A stretch of DNA of 64,000 nucleotides from an uncultured Collinsella sp. (GTDB lineage Bacteria > Actinomycetota > Coriobacteriia > Coriobacteriales > Coriobacteriaceae): contig CABVAC010000002.1 in NCBI GenBank assembly GCA_902496275.1, forward strand, positions 41,895 to 105,894, read 5' to 3'. Of the stretch, positions 8,467 to 16,944 are shown piece after piece (the first letter of the stretch is position 1; every line of letters begins with the position of its first letter). The position numbers and the translations under genes were made by a program. A model generated the notes under the pieces. That model did not search any database and had not been told where the DNA came from. It worked only from the letters and a program-made list of their open reading frames with translations.

Positions 8467-8654
8467 CTGCTGAGTAATCGCTGCTGATAGGTTGACTGGG
8501 CCCCTTGGCCTTTAGTTTGCTACTGCGAACAGTCCTGCTCGCACGGAAAGCACATTAAGTGCTTTCCGGCTCGTGCGGAACTTGTATCAAACTAAAGGCC
8601 AAGGGGCTTCTGCTATAAGAATCGATTGTCAGGCTGCCTGAATTTGAAGATCTT
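8447..8654. repeat. Inverted copy of a glycosyltransferase 3' tail (gene remnant)
   Basis: The last coding bases of the glycosyltransferase (8447-8462) recur exactly, as a 16-bp reverse complement, at 8639-8654. Read on the minus strand, the second copy gives a short peptide VYRASKIFKF, resembling the real gene's C-terminus YRLASKIFKF, then runs out after about eight more residues. It is best explained as the decayed end of a related gene in opposite orientation. Confidence 0.5.
8500..8607. repeat. Nested palindrome A with shared 52-nt core
   Basis: Perfect 20-bp arms lie at 8500-8519 and 8588-8607. The core at 8531-8581 contains GGAAAGCAC-ATTAA-GTGCTTTCC. The same core, reversed and with compensatory changes, is present in the element at 8705-8821, but the outer arms there are unrelated. 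The gap 8467-8837 holds no gene. Confidence 0.9.
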
Positions 8655-8704
8655 AGACGCGCGGTACACAGGGGCCTGGGCTGAAAAGACTTGGTTGGTA
8701 GGCT

Positions 8705-8821
8705 GCCCGGTGGGGCTTGGTTATGTTTGTCGCGAGTTCCGCACGAGCCGAAGAGCACTTAATGTGCTCTTCGTGCGAGCCAGGACTGTAGAGCAGCAAA
8801 CATAACCAAGCCCCACCGGGC
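8705..8821. repeat. Nested palindrome B with shared 52-nt core
   Basis: Perfect 25-bp arms lie at 8705-8729 and 8797-8821. The core (about 8736-8787) is the reverse complement of that in palindrome A, with one indel and four substitutions that form two compensated base pairs. The right arm ends 16 bp before the stop of the minus-strand P1 peptidase, so it may also terminate that gene. Confidence 0.9.
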
Positions 8822-8837
8822 AACCGGACGAGCTAGT

Positions 8838-9839
8838 TTACTTTGCGGCGCCGGGGATGCCGTGGGAGGTTTTGGCGGTTTTGGCTCCGTTTACGATGGC
8901 GGTTTGCAAAGCCCTTACGGCGAGCATGCCCAGCAGGTCTAGGGGAACGGCGGCGCTTGCCTGGGCGCCCAGTTTGCCGCTGGCGAGGGTGTAGATGGTG
9001 TCGCCGTCGTTGGTGGTGTGCGTGGGACGGATGGCGTGTGCGTAGGCGTCTGCGGCCATCTGGGAGACCTTGGTGGCTTGTGCCTTAGTGAGTTCCACGT
9101 TGGTGACGATGCAGCTGATGGTGGTGTTGGTGCGGTCGAGCGGCATCTGCATGGATCCGGCGGCGGCAAAGGCTGCGAGTTCCATGTCGACGATCTGGTC
9201 GCTATCGGCCGCGGCGCGCATACCGGCGACCCACTCGCCGGTGAAGGGGTCGACAACATTGCCGCAGGCGTTGACCGAGACCACGGCGCCCACCTTGATG
9301 GGGCCGAGTGCCACGGCGGCAGCTCCAAGGCCGGCCTTCATGCAGGTGGCGGGCCCCATGAGCTTACCCACGGTGGCGCCCGTGCCGGCGCCTACGTTGC
9401 CCTGTTCGAGCTTGGTGGGGGTGTGGTCGAGTGCTTCGCACACGGCGGCGATGCCGGCCTCAATGTCGGGGCGCACGGTGGGGTCGCCAAAGGCAAGGTC
9501 GAAGATGCAGCTGGAGCACACGATAGGCACCTGCGTGGGGCCGACGGGAAGGCCGATGCCGCGGCTCTCAAGCTCGCGAGCGACGCCGCTTGCAGCCTCG
9601 AGGCCAAAGGCCGATCCGCCCGAAAGGCAGACGGCGTGGACCTTGTCGACGGTGTTCTCAGGTCGCAGCAGGTCGGTTTCGCGCGAAGCGGGAGCACCGC
9701 CGCGAACGTCAACACCGCCGGTGGCGCCCTCGGGTGCCACGATTACGGTGCAACCGGTGCCGGCCTCCTCGTCCGTATAGTTGCCATAGCAAAAGCCATC
9801 GACATCGCAGACGTCAATGGCCTCGAGCAGTGTATCCAT
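8838..9839 (-). CDS. P1 family (DmpA/S58) N-terminal nucleophile peptidase
   Basis: A 333-residue member of the DmpA/BapA family of aminopeptidases, which are made as one chain and cleave themselves in front of a Ser or Thr nucleophile. The protein shows GTGCTVIVAPEGATGGVDVRGG near the N-terminus in pieces, then VHAVCLSGGSAFGLEAASGV. The presumed processing site is in RTNTTISCIVTN, where Ser would be the new N-terminal nucleophile. Known relatives act on short peptides, D- or beta-amino acid amides. The substrate here cannot be told from sequence. The start ATG follows TAGGAGT. It lies downstream of maf on the same strand after a possible weak terminator. Confidence 0.9.
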   Translation of the reverse strand: MDTLLEAIDVCDVDGFCYGNYTDEEAGTGCTVIVAPEGATGGVDVRGGAPASRETDLLRPENTVDKVHAVCLSGGSAFGLEAASGVARELESRGIGLPVGPTQVPIVCSSCIFDLAFGDPTVRPDIEAGIAAVCEALDHTPTKLEQGNVGAGTGATVGKLMGPATCMKAGLGAAAVALGPIKVGAVVSVNACGNVVDPFTGEWVAGMRAAADSDQIVDMELAAFAAAGSMQMPLDRTNTTISCIVTNVELTKAQATKVSQMAADAYAHAIRPTHTTNDGDTIYTLASGKLGAQASAAVPLDLLGMLAVRALQTAIVNGAKTAKTSHGIPGAAK

Positions 9840-9909
9840 GTTTAACTCCTATCGGTTTTCCGCCGCGCCTTGTGCCCGGTCGGGATCCGTACGGTACGCC
9901 AAAATTGTA

Positions 9910-9932
9910 GGCGCCGGGGGATACCCAGCGCC
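9910..9932 (-). terminator. Possible weak terminator after maf
   Basis: GGCGCCGGG (9910) pairs with CCCAGCGCC (9924) with one G-T, and on the minus strand it is followed by TACAATTTT. It could also be a mere hairpin in the maf to P1 peptidase gap. Confidence 0.35.
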
Positions 9933-9940
9933 AGATGCAA

Positions 9941-10522
9941 TTACGAGAGTTTTTGAATCGCGCGCGCGACGCGGGCGATGGGTAGGCCCACCACGTTATA
10001 GAAGTCGCCCGAAATATCGTGCACGAGCATGCGTCCTCCTGTGCCCTGAATGCCGTAGGCGCCGGCCTTGTCCATGGGCTCACCCGAGGCGACGTAGTGC
10101 TCGATCTGCTCGTCGGTGAGCTCGTAGAACGTCACGTCGGTCACATCGACAAAGGACAGGCTTTCGGCGGCATGCGGGGCGGCCGTATCGCCTGCCTTAA
10201 CGATGCAGACGCCGGTTGCGACCTGGTGCGTGCGGCCCGAAAGCTCACGGAGCATAGTGCGCGCCTCGTCCTCGGTTGCCGGCTTGCCCAGAATCTTGCC
10301 GTCAAAGGTGACGATGGTGTCGGCCGCGACCGTCAGCTCATTGGGCTCGGCATACTCGGCAGCAACGGCAGCCGCCTTGGCGCGTGCCAAGCGCTCGACA
10401 AGCGTGAGCGGGGCCTCGCCATCAAAGGGCGTTTCGTCGATATCCGCGGGAATCACGCGAATGTTGTAGCCTGCCTCGCGCATCAGCTCTATGCGGCGCG
10501 GCGATTGCGAAGCCAAAATCAT
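9941..10522 (-). CDS. maf: Maf family nucleoside triphosphate pyrophosphatase
   Basis: Maf/YhdE-type enzyme of 193 residues that hydrolyses non-canonical or dTTP/UTP-type nucleotides to monophosphates; older work linked it to septum formation. The start is diagnostic, ILASQSPRRIELMREAGY, followed by PADIDETPFDGE and VAADTIVTFDGKILGKP, which carry the catalytic Lys and Asp. The ATG overlaps the stop of the upstream DJ-1-like gene in an ATGA arrangement, so the two are coupled. Confidence 0.95.
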   Translation of the reverse strand: MILASQSPRRIELMREAGYNIRVIPADIDETPFDGEAPLTLVERLARAKAAAVAAEYAEPNELTVAADTIVTFDGKILGKPATEDEARTMLRELSGRTHQVATGVCIVKAGDTAAPHAAESLSFVDVTDVTFYELTDEQIEHYVASGEPMDKAGAYGIQGTGGRMLVHDISGDFYNVVGLPIARVARAIQKLS

Positions 10523-11061
10523 AGTTGGATGCCCTCGGCGACCTTCTCGACGGCCTTGTCGCCGGCGAGCGTGCGCAGCAGCTCCAATGCAAAGGGGAGG
10601 GACTGTGCCATGCCGCTGGCAGTGATGATGTTGCCGTCTTGCGTGACCTTCTCGTCGGTATAGGCGCCTTCGGGGAAGCTTTTCTCAAAGCCAGGGAAGC
10701 ACGTGGCATGGCGCCCCTCGAGCAGGTCGAGCTCGCCCAGGATAAACGGGGCGGCGCAGATGGCGGCGACGTGCTTGGTTGCGGCGAACTCGCAGACCAC
10801 GTCGCAGACGCGCTGATCTGCGCGCAGGTTGGTGGCACCGGGCAGGCCGCCGGGCAGCACGACGCAGTCGTACTCGTCAAAGTTAATCTCATCAAAGAGC
10901 ACATCGCAGGTCACGGGGATCTGCAGCGAGCTTACGACCTCGCGCGTGGGCATGATCGAGACGAGCGTGGCACGCACGCCGCCGCGACGCATGACATCGA
11001 CCATGGTCAAGCATTCAATAGTTTCAAAGCCATCGGCGGCGAGAACGGCAACGCTGGGCAT
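10519..11061 (-). CDS. DJ-1/PfpI family protein
   Basis: A 180-residue class I glutamine amidotransferase-like fold of the DJ-1/YajL group. Features are VAVLAADGFETIE at the N-terminus, the LPGGLPGATNL loop with the partner acidic region, and the nucleophile-elbow cysteine in AAICAAP. Known relatives are chaperones or deglycase/redox proteins; the exact role is debated. ATG at 11061 has an AAAGGAA site, whereas the longer frame starting at 11085 lacks one. A TATAAG-like -10 lies upstream at about 11095-11100 on the minus strand. It is coupled to maf by a 4-bp overlap. Confidence 0.9.
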   Translation of the reverse strand: MPSVAVLAADGFETIECLTMVDVMRRGGVRATLVSIMPTREVVSSLQIPVTCDVLFDEINFDEYDCVVLPGGLPGATNLRADQRVCDVVCEFAATKHVAAICAAPFILGELDLLEGRHATCFPGFEKSFPEGAYTDEKVTQDGNIITASGMAQSLPFALELLRTLAGDKAVEKVAEGIQL

Positions 11062-11166
11062 GAGGGTTCCTTTCATAGGCGGCATACAATTAGCCGTCTT
11101 ATACCCCGAAGACCTCCGCTTGCCACGCTCGATTTCCCAATGATTTTCTGAGCAATGATTAAGCGG

Positions 11167-12480
11167 CTAGTTGCGCCTAAGGTGGACGACGGTCTCGCAG
11201 TGGAAGGTTTGTGGGAACAGGTCGACTGGCGTGATCTTTACGGGGGAGAAGGTGCCTTCTTCGACAAAGCGTTTGAGATCGCGCGCCAGGGTGGCCGGGT
11301 CGCAGCTCACGTAGGCGACATCGCGAGCACTCGTGCTGGCGATAAGGTCGATCGCCTCGGGGGCGAGGCCTGCGCGCGGCGGGTCGACCACCAAGACGTC
11401 GGCATCCTGGTCGGGGAACTCGCGCACCGCGTCTCCGCCAATGACGTCGACGTTATCAAGCTTGTTGATTTCCAGGTTACGGCGCAGGTCGCGCACGGCG
11501 GGGCCGTAGGCCTCGACGGCGGCGACAAAGTCGCAGCGGCGGGCGAGCGGCAGGGTAAAGGTGCCGGCACCACAGTACAGGTCCACGGCAAGCTCGTCTT
11601 CCTGCGGGTCGAGCGCTTCCATGACAAGCTCGATCAAAATCTCGGCACCCTTGGTGTTGACCTGGAAAAAAGACGGGGCAGACAAGCGCATCTGACCCTC
11701 GGCGATATTCTCGGTCCATGAGCCCTCTCCGGCGAGCATTTCGACCTTGGAGACACGGCGGGCCTTCTTTTCACCCTTGCTCATCACGCGCACGATGCTC
11801 GTGGGATGAGCGGCGTCCGCCAGCACGCGGGAGACCTGCGAGCGCGGAAAAGAGCCCGTGGGCGTCCAGAGTGCGACCTCGAGTGCCTTGGTGCGACGCG
11901 AGGCACGAATGCCCACGCGCTCCAGACCCAGGTTGTGGCTGCCGCTCAGATAGTTGAGCGCGCCGACGACTGACTTGAGCGCCTTGGGAAAACGCTTATC
12001 GAACAGCGGGCACGAATCGACGGTCACGATCTTGCTGGGGTCGACGCCGTGCATGCCAAGGCGCACGCGACCGTTGACGACGGTCGGTTCGAGCTCGATT
12101 TTATTGCGGTAACCCCAGTCGTCCTTGGTGTGGCAGATGGGCTGTACCAACTCATCGACCTGATCGGGGCTGAACTTGCCGATACGCTCGAGTGCGGAAC
12201 GCAGGTTTTGCTCCTTGGCGGCAAGCTGCGCCGTGCGCGAGAGGTTGCCCCACGAACAACCACCGCAGATGCCCACGAAGGGGCAGGGGGGCTGAATGCG
12301 ATCGGGGCTCGGCTCCAGAATCTCGGTCGTGCGGGCGCGCATAAACGACTTGCCGTCCTGCACGACCTCGGCTTCGACGGTGTCGCCTGCCACGGCGCCC
12401 TGCACAAAGACGGCCTTGCCGTTGTCGGCGTGCGCCAGCCCGTCGGCGCCGTAGGTCATCGATTCTATAGTGAGCTTCAT
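11167..12480 (-). CDS. rlmD: TrmA/RlmD-type RNA m5U methyltransferase
   Basis: SAM-dependent uracil-C5 RNA methyltransferase of 437 residues. An N-terminal TRAM-like beta domain (residues 1-60, TYGADGLAHADNGKAVFV) is followed by an iron-sulfur motif CPFVGICGGC. The C-terminal Rossmann domain has LYCGAGTFTLPLA for SAM, VDPPRAGL, and the catalytic-cysteine motif YVSCDPATLARDL. The Fe-S cysteines favour the RlmD/RumA group (23S rRNA U1939), but assignment among RlmD, RlmC and RlmCD is not secure from sequence alone. ATG at 12480 has AGGA just upstream. It is transcribed away from ppk1 and separated by a terminator. Confidence 0.9.
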   Translation of the reverse strand: MKLTIESMTYGADGLAHADNGKAVFVQGAVAGDTVEAEVVQDGKSFMRARTTEILEPSPDRIQPPCPFVGICGGCSWGNLSRTAQLAAKEQNLRSALERIGKFSPDQVDELVQPICHTKDDWGYRNKIELEPTVVNGRVRLGMHGVDPSKIVTVDSCPLFDKRFPKALKSVVGALNYLSGSHNLGLERVGIRASRRTKALEVALWTPTGSFPRSQVSRVLADAAHPTSIVRVMSKGEKKARRVSKVEMLAGEGSWTENIAEGQMRLSAPSFFQVNTKGAEILIELVMEALDPQEDELAVDLYCGAGTFTLPLARRCDFVAAVEAYGPAVRDLRRNLEINKLDNVDVIGGDAVREFPDQDADVLVVDPPRAGLAPEAIDLIASTSARDVAYVSCDPATLARDLKRFVEEGTFSPVKITPVDLFPQTFHCETVVHLRRN

Positions 12481-12525
12481 ATTCCTGCCTGTCATTCGCG
12501 TTGTTGTTCGCACCATGGTAGCAGG

Positions 12526-12569
12526 GAAAAGCGCCCCGCATCCGAGGCTTTCCTCAAATGCGGGGCGCT
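12526..12569 (-). terminator. Intrinsic terminator after ppk1
   Basis: A 12-bp perfect stem, AGCGCCCCGCAT (12530) with ATGCGGGGCGCT (12558), has an inner GAGG-CTTT-CCTC hairpin. On the minus strand a TTTT run follows. Confidence 0.85.
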
Positions 12570-12593
12570 TCTACAAACTGCTTCTACAAACGA

Positions 12594-14996
12594 CTATTTC
12601 GTCTTGCCGGTAATGAGCGTCTTAAGACCCAGGCCGATCAGACCCAGGCCCATGCGCACGCGGCCGGGGCGATGGCGCTCGATGGCCTTGGTCTTGCCAG
12701 CGGGCTTATCGCGACGGGCGCTCGTCTCGGGTGCGGGCTTGGTGACCTGCGGATCGGGCTGAGGTGCAGGTGCAGGCTCGGGCTCAATGACGGTCGCCTG
12801 GACCTCTTGGACCTTGGGTGCTACTGGCTGCGGCTCGGCCTCGGAGGCAGGTTCCGCCTCAATGACGGGCTCGGGCGCGGCCTCGGCGTTGCGATAGGCG
12901 CGCTCCAGCAGGGCTTCCTGTGAGTTGAAGGGTTTCTCACCCTCTGCACGCTCCACGGGGACCCAGGTGCCGTCGCTCGTGAGGCTGCGGGCCTTCACGT
13001 TGTCGCGCAGCTGCATGCCCATGTACTCGTGCACCAGGGCGCGGCAGGTGGGGTCGAGCACGGGGAAGGCAATCTCCACGCGGTGCTCGGTGTTGCGCGT
13101 CATCATGTCTGCCGAGCTCAGGTAAATCATGTCCGAGTCCACGCCGAAAGCATAGACGCGCGCGTGCTCCAAAAAGCGTCCGACGATGGAGCGGACATGC
13201 ACGTTCTCGGTCTTGCCCGGAACACCGGGCTTGAGGCACGAGATGCCTCGGATGATCATGTCTACGCGCACGCCGGCACACGATGCCTCGGCGATCTTGT
13301 CGATAACCTCGCGGTCGGTCAGCGAGTTGAGCTTAAAGAACACGCGGGCGGGCTCGCCGGCAAGGGCGCGCTGGATCTCGCGGTCAAGCCCGCGCATGAT
13401 GAGCGGTTTCAGTCCGACGGGCGCCACACCCAGGAAGCGGTAGTCGCCGCGCAGGTTGCCCAGCGACAGGTTGCGGAAGAACAGGTTGGCGTCCTCGCCG
13501 ATGCCGGGATGGGCTGTCATGAGCATAAAGTCGCTGTAGAGTTTGGCCGTCTTCTCGTTAAAGTTGCCGGTGCCCAAAAGTGTGAGGCGCGTTAGCGCCA
13601 TGCCCTCGCGATAGGTGAGCTGGCAGATCTTTGAGTGGCATTTAAAGCCCTCGGAACCATAGATGACGGTGCAGCCGGCCTCTTCCAGGCGCTCGGCCCA
13701 CTCGATGTTGTTCTGCTCGTCAAAGCGTGCGCGGAGCTCCATGAGCACCGTGACCTCTTTGCCGTTCTCGGCAGCATCGATCAGCGACTCGCATAGGCGG
13801 CTCTGCTTGGCCACGCGGTAGAGCGTGATGCGCAACGAGATGCACTCGGGGTCGTAGGCTGCCTCGTGTACCAGATCCAGGAACGGATTCATGGCCTCGT
13901 AAGGGTAGAAAAGCAGCTTGTCGTGCTGCAGCACCTGCTCGCGGATGGAGCGGGTCATGTCGATGGTGGGGTTGGGCTGCGGCTTAAACGGCGTAAAGAG
14001 CAGCTCGTTGCGCAGGTGCTCGGGAATCTTGCCCTCAATGCCAAAGACGTAGCCCAGGTTGAGCGGGATATCGCAGGTAAAGACAGAGCGGCGCGAAAGC
14101 TCGAGCGCCTTGCGGATAGTCTTGAGCGTCACCTTCTCGAGCGACCCCGAGACCGCGAGCACTACCGGCTGCAGGCGCAGGCGCTTCTTGAGAATGCGCT
14201 TCATGTGCTGGCGGTAGTCCTCTTCCTCTTCGACGCCCTCGCCGTCCGGATCGATGTCGGCGTTGCGGGTGACGCGGATCAGCGCACGATCCAGCGGCTT
14301 ATAGGAGCCAAAGCAGCTGTCCAGGCAGGCGAGGATGACGTCCTCGAGCAAAATGTAGGAGTAGGTGCCGGTGGGCGAGGGGATCTCGACCACGCGGTTC
14401 ATCGAGGCGGGAATCTCGATAAGGCCCAGTAGGCTCTCCTCGTCGGTGGCGCCGTCCAGACCACAGGCCAGATAGAGCGCGCCGTTGCGCAGGTTGGGGA
14501 AGGGGTGGCGAGGATCGATGACCAGCGGCGAGATGACCGGCGACACGTAGGCCTGGAAGTAGCGGGTTACAAAGGTGCGCTCCTCGGGCGTAAGCGAATC
14601 GATGTGGGCGCGGTGAACGCCCAAGGTGTCGAGCTTGCCCTCGATGCTCTTAAAGATGGACTCCCAACGGGTAAGGAGCCCGGGCATTTCGGCCATGACA
14701 GCATCGACCTGTTCGGAGGCGGTCATATTGCTCTTGTTGTCGACAGGTTGTTTTTTGAGCTCCGCCAGATCGGACAGGCCGCCCACGCGCACCATAAGGA
14801 ACTCGTCGAGGTTGGACTCGAAGATCGAGACGAACTTTAGTCGCTCGAATAACGGAACGGTTTCGTCGAAGGCTTCGTCGAGCACGCGGTTGTCAAAGCG
14901 TAGCCAGCTGAGCTCTCGGTTTTGCGTGTACGAGAAGTCGCGCGGCGGTTTGCGCAGCTTTGCGGCGGCTTGCTTCTTTTCGATTTTGCTCGGCAT
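12594..14996 (-). CDS. ppk1: Polyphosphate kinase 1 with unusual C-terminal tail
   Basis: Makes long-chain polyphosphate from ATP, reversibly. About 690 residues match the family: N-terminal helical domain (NRELSWLRFDNRVLDEA), head domain, and two PLD-like catalytic domains, including the autophosphorylated histidine in KCHSKICQ and LGTGNFNEKTAKLYSD. After the usual end (around VHEYMGMQLRDNVKARSL) the protein continues for about 110 residues rich in Pro, Ala and Glu, then a basic stretch and a glycine/leucine segment ending GLGLKTLITGKTK, which may be a membrane-associating helix. ATG at 14996 precedes MPSKIEKK; an ATG 6 bp upstream is an alternative. Phosphate uptake genes lie elsewhere in the window. 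Confidence 0.95.
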   Translation of the reverse strand: MPSKIEKKQAAAKLRKPPRDFSYTQNRELSWLRFDNRVLDEAFDETVPLFERLKFVSIFESNLDEFLMVRVGGLSDLAELKKQPVDNKSNMTASEQVDAVMAEMPGLLTRWESIFKSIEGKLDTLGVHRAHIDSLTPEERTFVTRYFQAYVSPVISPLVIDPRHPFPNLRNGALYLACGLDGATDEESLLGLIEIPASMNRVVEIPSPTGTYSYILLEDVILACLDSCFGSYKPLDRALIRVTRNADIDPDGEGVEEEEDYRQHMKRILKKRLRLQPVVLAVSGSLEKVTLKTIRKALELSRRSVFTCDIPLNLGYVFGIEGKIPEHLRNELLFTPFKPQPNPTIDMTRSIREQVLQHDKLLFYPYEAMNPFLDLVHEAAYDPECISLRITLYRVAKQSRLCESLIDAAENGKEVTVLMELRARFDEQNNIEWAERLEEAGCTVIYGSEGFKCHSKICQLTYREGMALTRLTLLGTGNFNEKTAKLYSDFMLMTAHPGIGEDANLFFRNLSLGNLRGDYRFLGVAPVGLKPLIMRGLDREIQRALAGEPARVFFKLNSLTDREVIDKIAEASCAGVRVDMIIRGISCLKPGVPGKTENVHVRSIVGRFLEHARVYAFGVDSDMIYLSSADMMTRNTEHRVEIAFPVLDPTCRALVHEYMGMQLRDNVKARSLTSDGTWVPVERAEGEKPFNSQEALLERAYRNAEAAPEPVIEAEPASEAEPQPVAPKVQEVQATVIEPEPAPAPQPDPQVTKPAPETSARRDKPAGKTKAIERHRPGRVRMGLGLIGLGLKTLITGKTK

Positions 14997-15192
14997 ATGC
15001 ATCTGTCCGTTCAGTCCCCACAAGGGACGGTAGCCTAACACTAATCACTATTGTCTCAATTTAGTCGACCTGTGGCACGGACGCATCGCGCGAACGGTAT
15101 CTTTACCTACTTCTTACGCTGCCAAGGCATGCAACTAACTGCCCAACTCGTTTAGAAACAATCTATATCCATACTCAATTGGTGAGGATGTA
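14997..15192. other. Intergenic DNA upstream of ppk1 and arcA copy 1
   Basis: AT-rich DNA with no coding frame. It should contain the ppk1 promoter on the minus strand. No specific site is convincing by eye. Confidence 0.4.
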
Positions 15193-15248
15193 TGAATAAG
15201 AATGATTGCGAGCTGAATATAATCGAATCCAAATTGAATCATGAACAA
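15191..15248 (+). promoter_or_regulatory. Candidate ArgR operator array upstream of arcA copy 1
   Basis: TGAAT motifs begin at 15193, 15214 and 15235, exactly 21 bp apart, which is the centre spacing of paired ARG boxes bound by an ArgR/AhrC hexamer. The first, TGAATAAGAATG, matches about 13 of 18 positions of the Bacillus AhrC consensus. The matching array before arcA copy 2 supports it. It lies about 230 bp before the conserved arcA leader. Confidence 0.6.
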
Positions 15249-15426
15249 ACGACATATATATGCAGAAAACCGTTTTAGCTATGCAATTCCTAAACATGAA
15301 AATATTTGTGCAATCTAGCTTAATTCCTTAGAAAAAAGAACATTTACCTTTGAAAACCTGCTTTAGAGAACCGAAGTGCATCATGGGGGAATCATATGAG
15401 ATATACCGTTCATCGCACTTTGCTGA

Positions 15427-15553
15427 CCGTTCGGGGGCGAGGTGGAATTGCAGGTGGTTTTTGGATATAACTAGAGCTGTCAGCAAGCAGCGTCCCATAC
15501 GGAGGGGCGCTGATACATTCGGCCAGTAAGGCCCGAAAGAAAGGTAGGAGGCC
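15427..15553 (+). promoter_or_regulatory. Conserved 127-bp leader of arcA copy 1
   Basis: It begins CCGTTCGGGGGC and includes TTTTTGGATATAAC (a likely -10, TATAAC, at 15466) and CGGAGGGGCGCT, ending in the ribosome site AAAGGTAGGAGG. The leader of copy 2 has the same order, length and blocks but diverges in sequence between them. It probably holds the promoter and an mRNA leader element. Confidence 0.6.
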
Positions 15554-16795
15554 ATGACGAAAGGTCTGCACGTGCCTTCCGAGATCGGCAAGCTCAGGAA
15601 GGTCTGCCTGCACCGTCCCGGCGACGAGCTCCTCAACCTGCCGCCCGACGAGCTCGAGCGACTCCTGTTCGACGACGTCCCGTTCCTGGAGGTCGCGCAG
15701 CAGGAGCACGACACCTTCGCCCAGATCCTGAGGGACCAGGGCGTGGAGGTCCTCTATCTCGAGAACCTCGTCGCCGAGGTGTTCGACCAGGTCCCCGGCG
15801 CCCGCGCCGAGTTCACCGACCAGTACATCGCCGAGGCCGGCATCCGCGGCCAGCACATGCCGCAGATCGTCCGCGAGAAGCTGGACTCCATCGAGGACAA
15901 CCTCGAGTTCGTCAAGAAGACCATGGCCGGCATGACCAAGTCCGAGATCGACATGCCCCTCACGGCGTCCACGACCCTCGACTCCCTGGTCAACTCCGAG
16001 TCCGAGTCCGACCTGATCATCGACCCGATGCCCAACCTCTACTTCACCCGCGACCCGTTCGCGGTCATCGGCGAGGGCGTCAACCTCAACCGCATGTACT
16101 CGGTCACCCGCAACCGCGAGACCCTGTACGGCAAGTACATCTTCAAGTACCACCCCGACTACAAGGACGTCTCGCTGTACTTCCGCCGCGACTGCCAGTT
16201 CCACACCGAGGGCGGCGACGTGCTGAACATCAACGAGAAGACCCTCGCCGTCGGCATCTCCCAGCGCACCCAGGCCGCCGCGATCGACGTCATGGCCCAG
16301 AACATCTTCTGGAACTCCGACTCCAAGGTCGAGCGCATCCTGGCCTTCGACATCCCGGTCTCGCGCGCCTTCATGCACCTCGACACGGTCTTCACCCAGA
16401 TCGACGTCGATAAGTTCACGATCCACCCCGCCATCATGGGCACCCTGCGCGTCTACGAGCTGACCGCCGGCAAGAACCCGGGCGACGTGAACATCCGCCT
16501 GATCGAGGACACCCTCGAGCACGTCCTGGAGGACGCCACCGGCGTCGACCAGGTCAAGCTGATCCCCTGCGGCGGCGGCGACCCGATCGCGGCCTCCCGC
16601 GAGCAGTGGAACGACGGCTCCAACACCCTGTGCGTCGAGCCCGGCAAGATCTGCGTCTACGCCCGCAACACCGTCACCAACGACGTGCTGTACAAGGAGG
16701 GCCTGGACCTTCTCGTCGTGCCCTCCGCCGAGCTCTCCCGCGGCCGCGGCGGCCCGCGCTGCATGAGCATGCCCTTCTGGCGCGAGGACCTCTAA
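15554..16795 (+). CDS. arcA: Arginine deiminase, copy 1
   Basis: First enzyme of the arginine deiminase pathway, converting arginine to citrulline and ammonia. It is 413 residues, the family length. Active-site motifs are present: FTRDPF, EGGDVL, HLDTVFT and the catalytic cysteine in GGPRCMSMP (Cys403). Codons are almost all GC-ending, more extreme than the neighbours, as in strongly expressed genes. The protein is identical to copy 2 at 18643, and the DNA looks identical too. It is followed by its own terminator, so it is probably a single-gene transcript under the shared type of leader. Confidence 0.98.
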   Translation: MTKGLHVPSEIGKLRKVCLHRPGDELLNLPPDELERLLFDDVPFLEVAQQEHDTFAQILRDQGVEVLYLENLVAEVFDQVPGARAEFTDQYIAEAGIRGQHMPQIVREKLDSIEDNLEFVKKTMAGMTKSEIDMPLTASTTLDSLVNSESESDLIIDPMPNLYFTRDPFAVIGEGVNLNRMYSVTRNRETLYGKYIFKYHPDYKDVSLYFRRDCQFHTEGGDVLNINEKTLAVGISQRTQAAAIDVMAQNIFWNSDSKVERILAFDIPVSRAFMHLDTVFTQIDVDKFTIHPAIMGTLRVYELTAGKNPGDVNIRLIEDTLEHVLEDATGVDQVKLIPCGGGDPIAASREQWNDGSNTLCVEPGKICVYARNTVTNDVLYKEGLDLLVVPSAELSRGRGGPRCMSMPFWREDL

Positions 16796-16856
16796 GGTCT
16801 TCAAGGACCCGTACAGGTCATAATACATACATCTAGCTGCCATTAGATGTCTCCCA

Positions 16857-16893
16857 TTGGGGCGGTGCGGGTTTTCGCACCGCCCCAATCTTG
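16857..16893 (+). terminator. Intrinsic terminator after arcA copy 1
   Basis: A 13-bp perfect stem, TTGGGGCGGTGCG (16857) with CGCACCGCCCCAA (16876), is followed by a short T-rich stretch. A smaller hairpin (16829-16848) precedes it. Confidence 0.85.
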
Positions 16894-16944
16894 TATGAGG
16901 AACGTCAACACGATTGGATGACTGCTTTTGTAAGGAGCTTGGCC

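Noticed and set aside
8555..8758. 67-residue minus-strand frame
   Set aside because: It lies across the two nested palindromes in a frame different from the glycosyltransferase remnant and has no ribosome site.
12049..12762. Long plus-strand frame opposite rlmD and ppk1
   Set aside because: Shadow of the minus-strand genes; it also crosses the ppk1 terminator.
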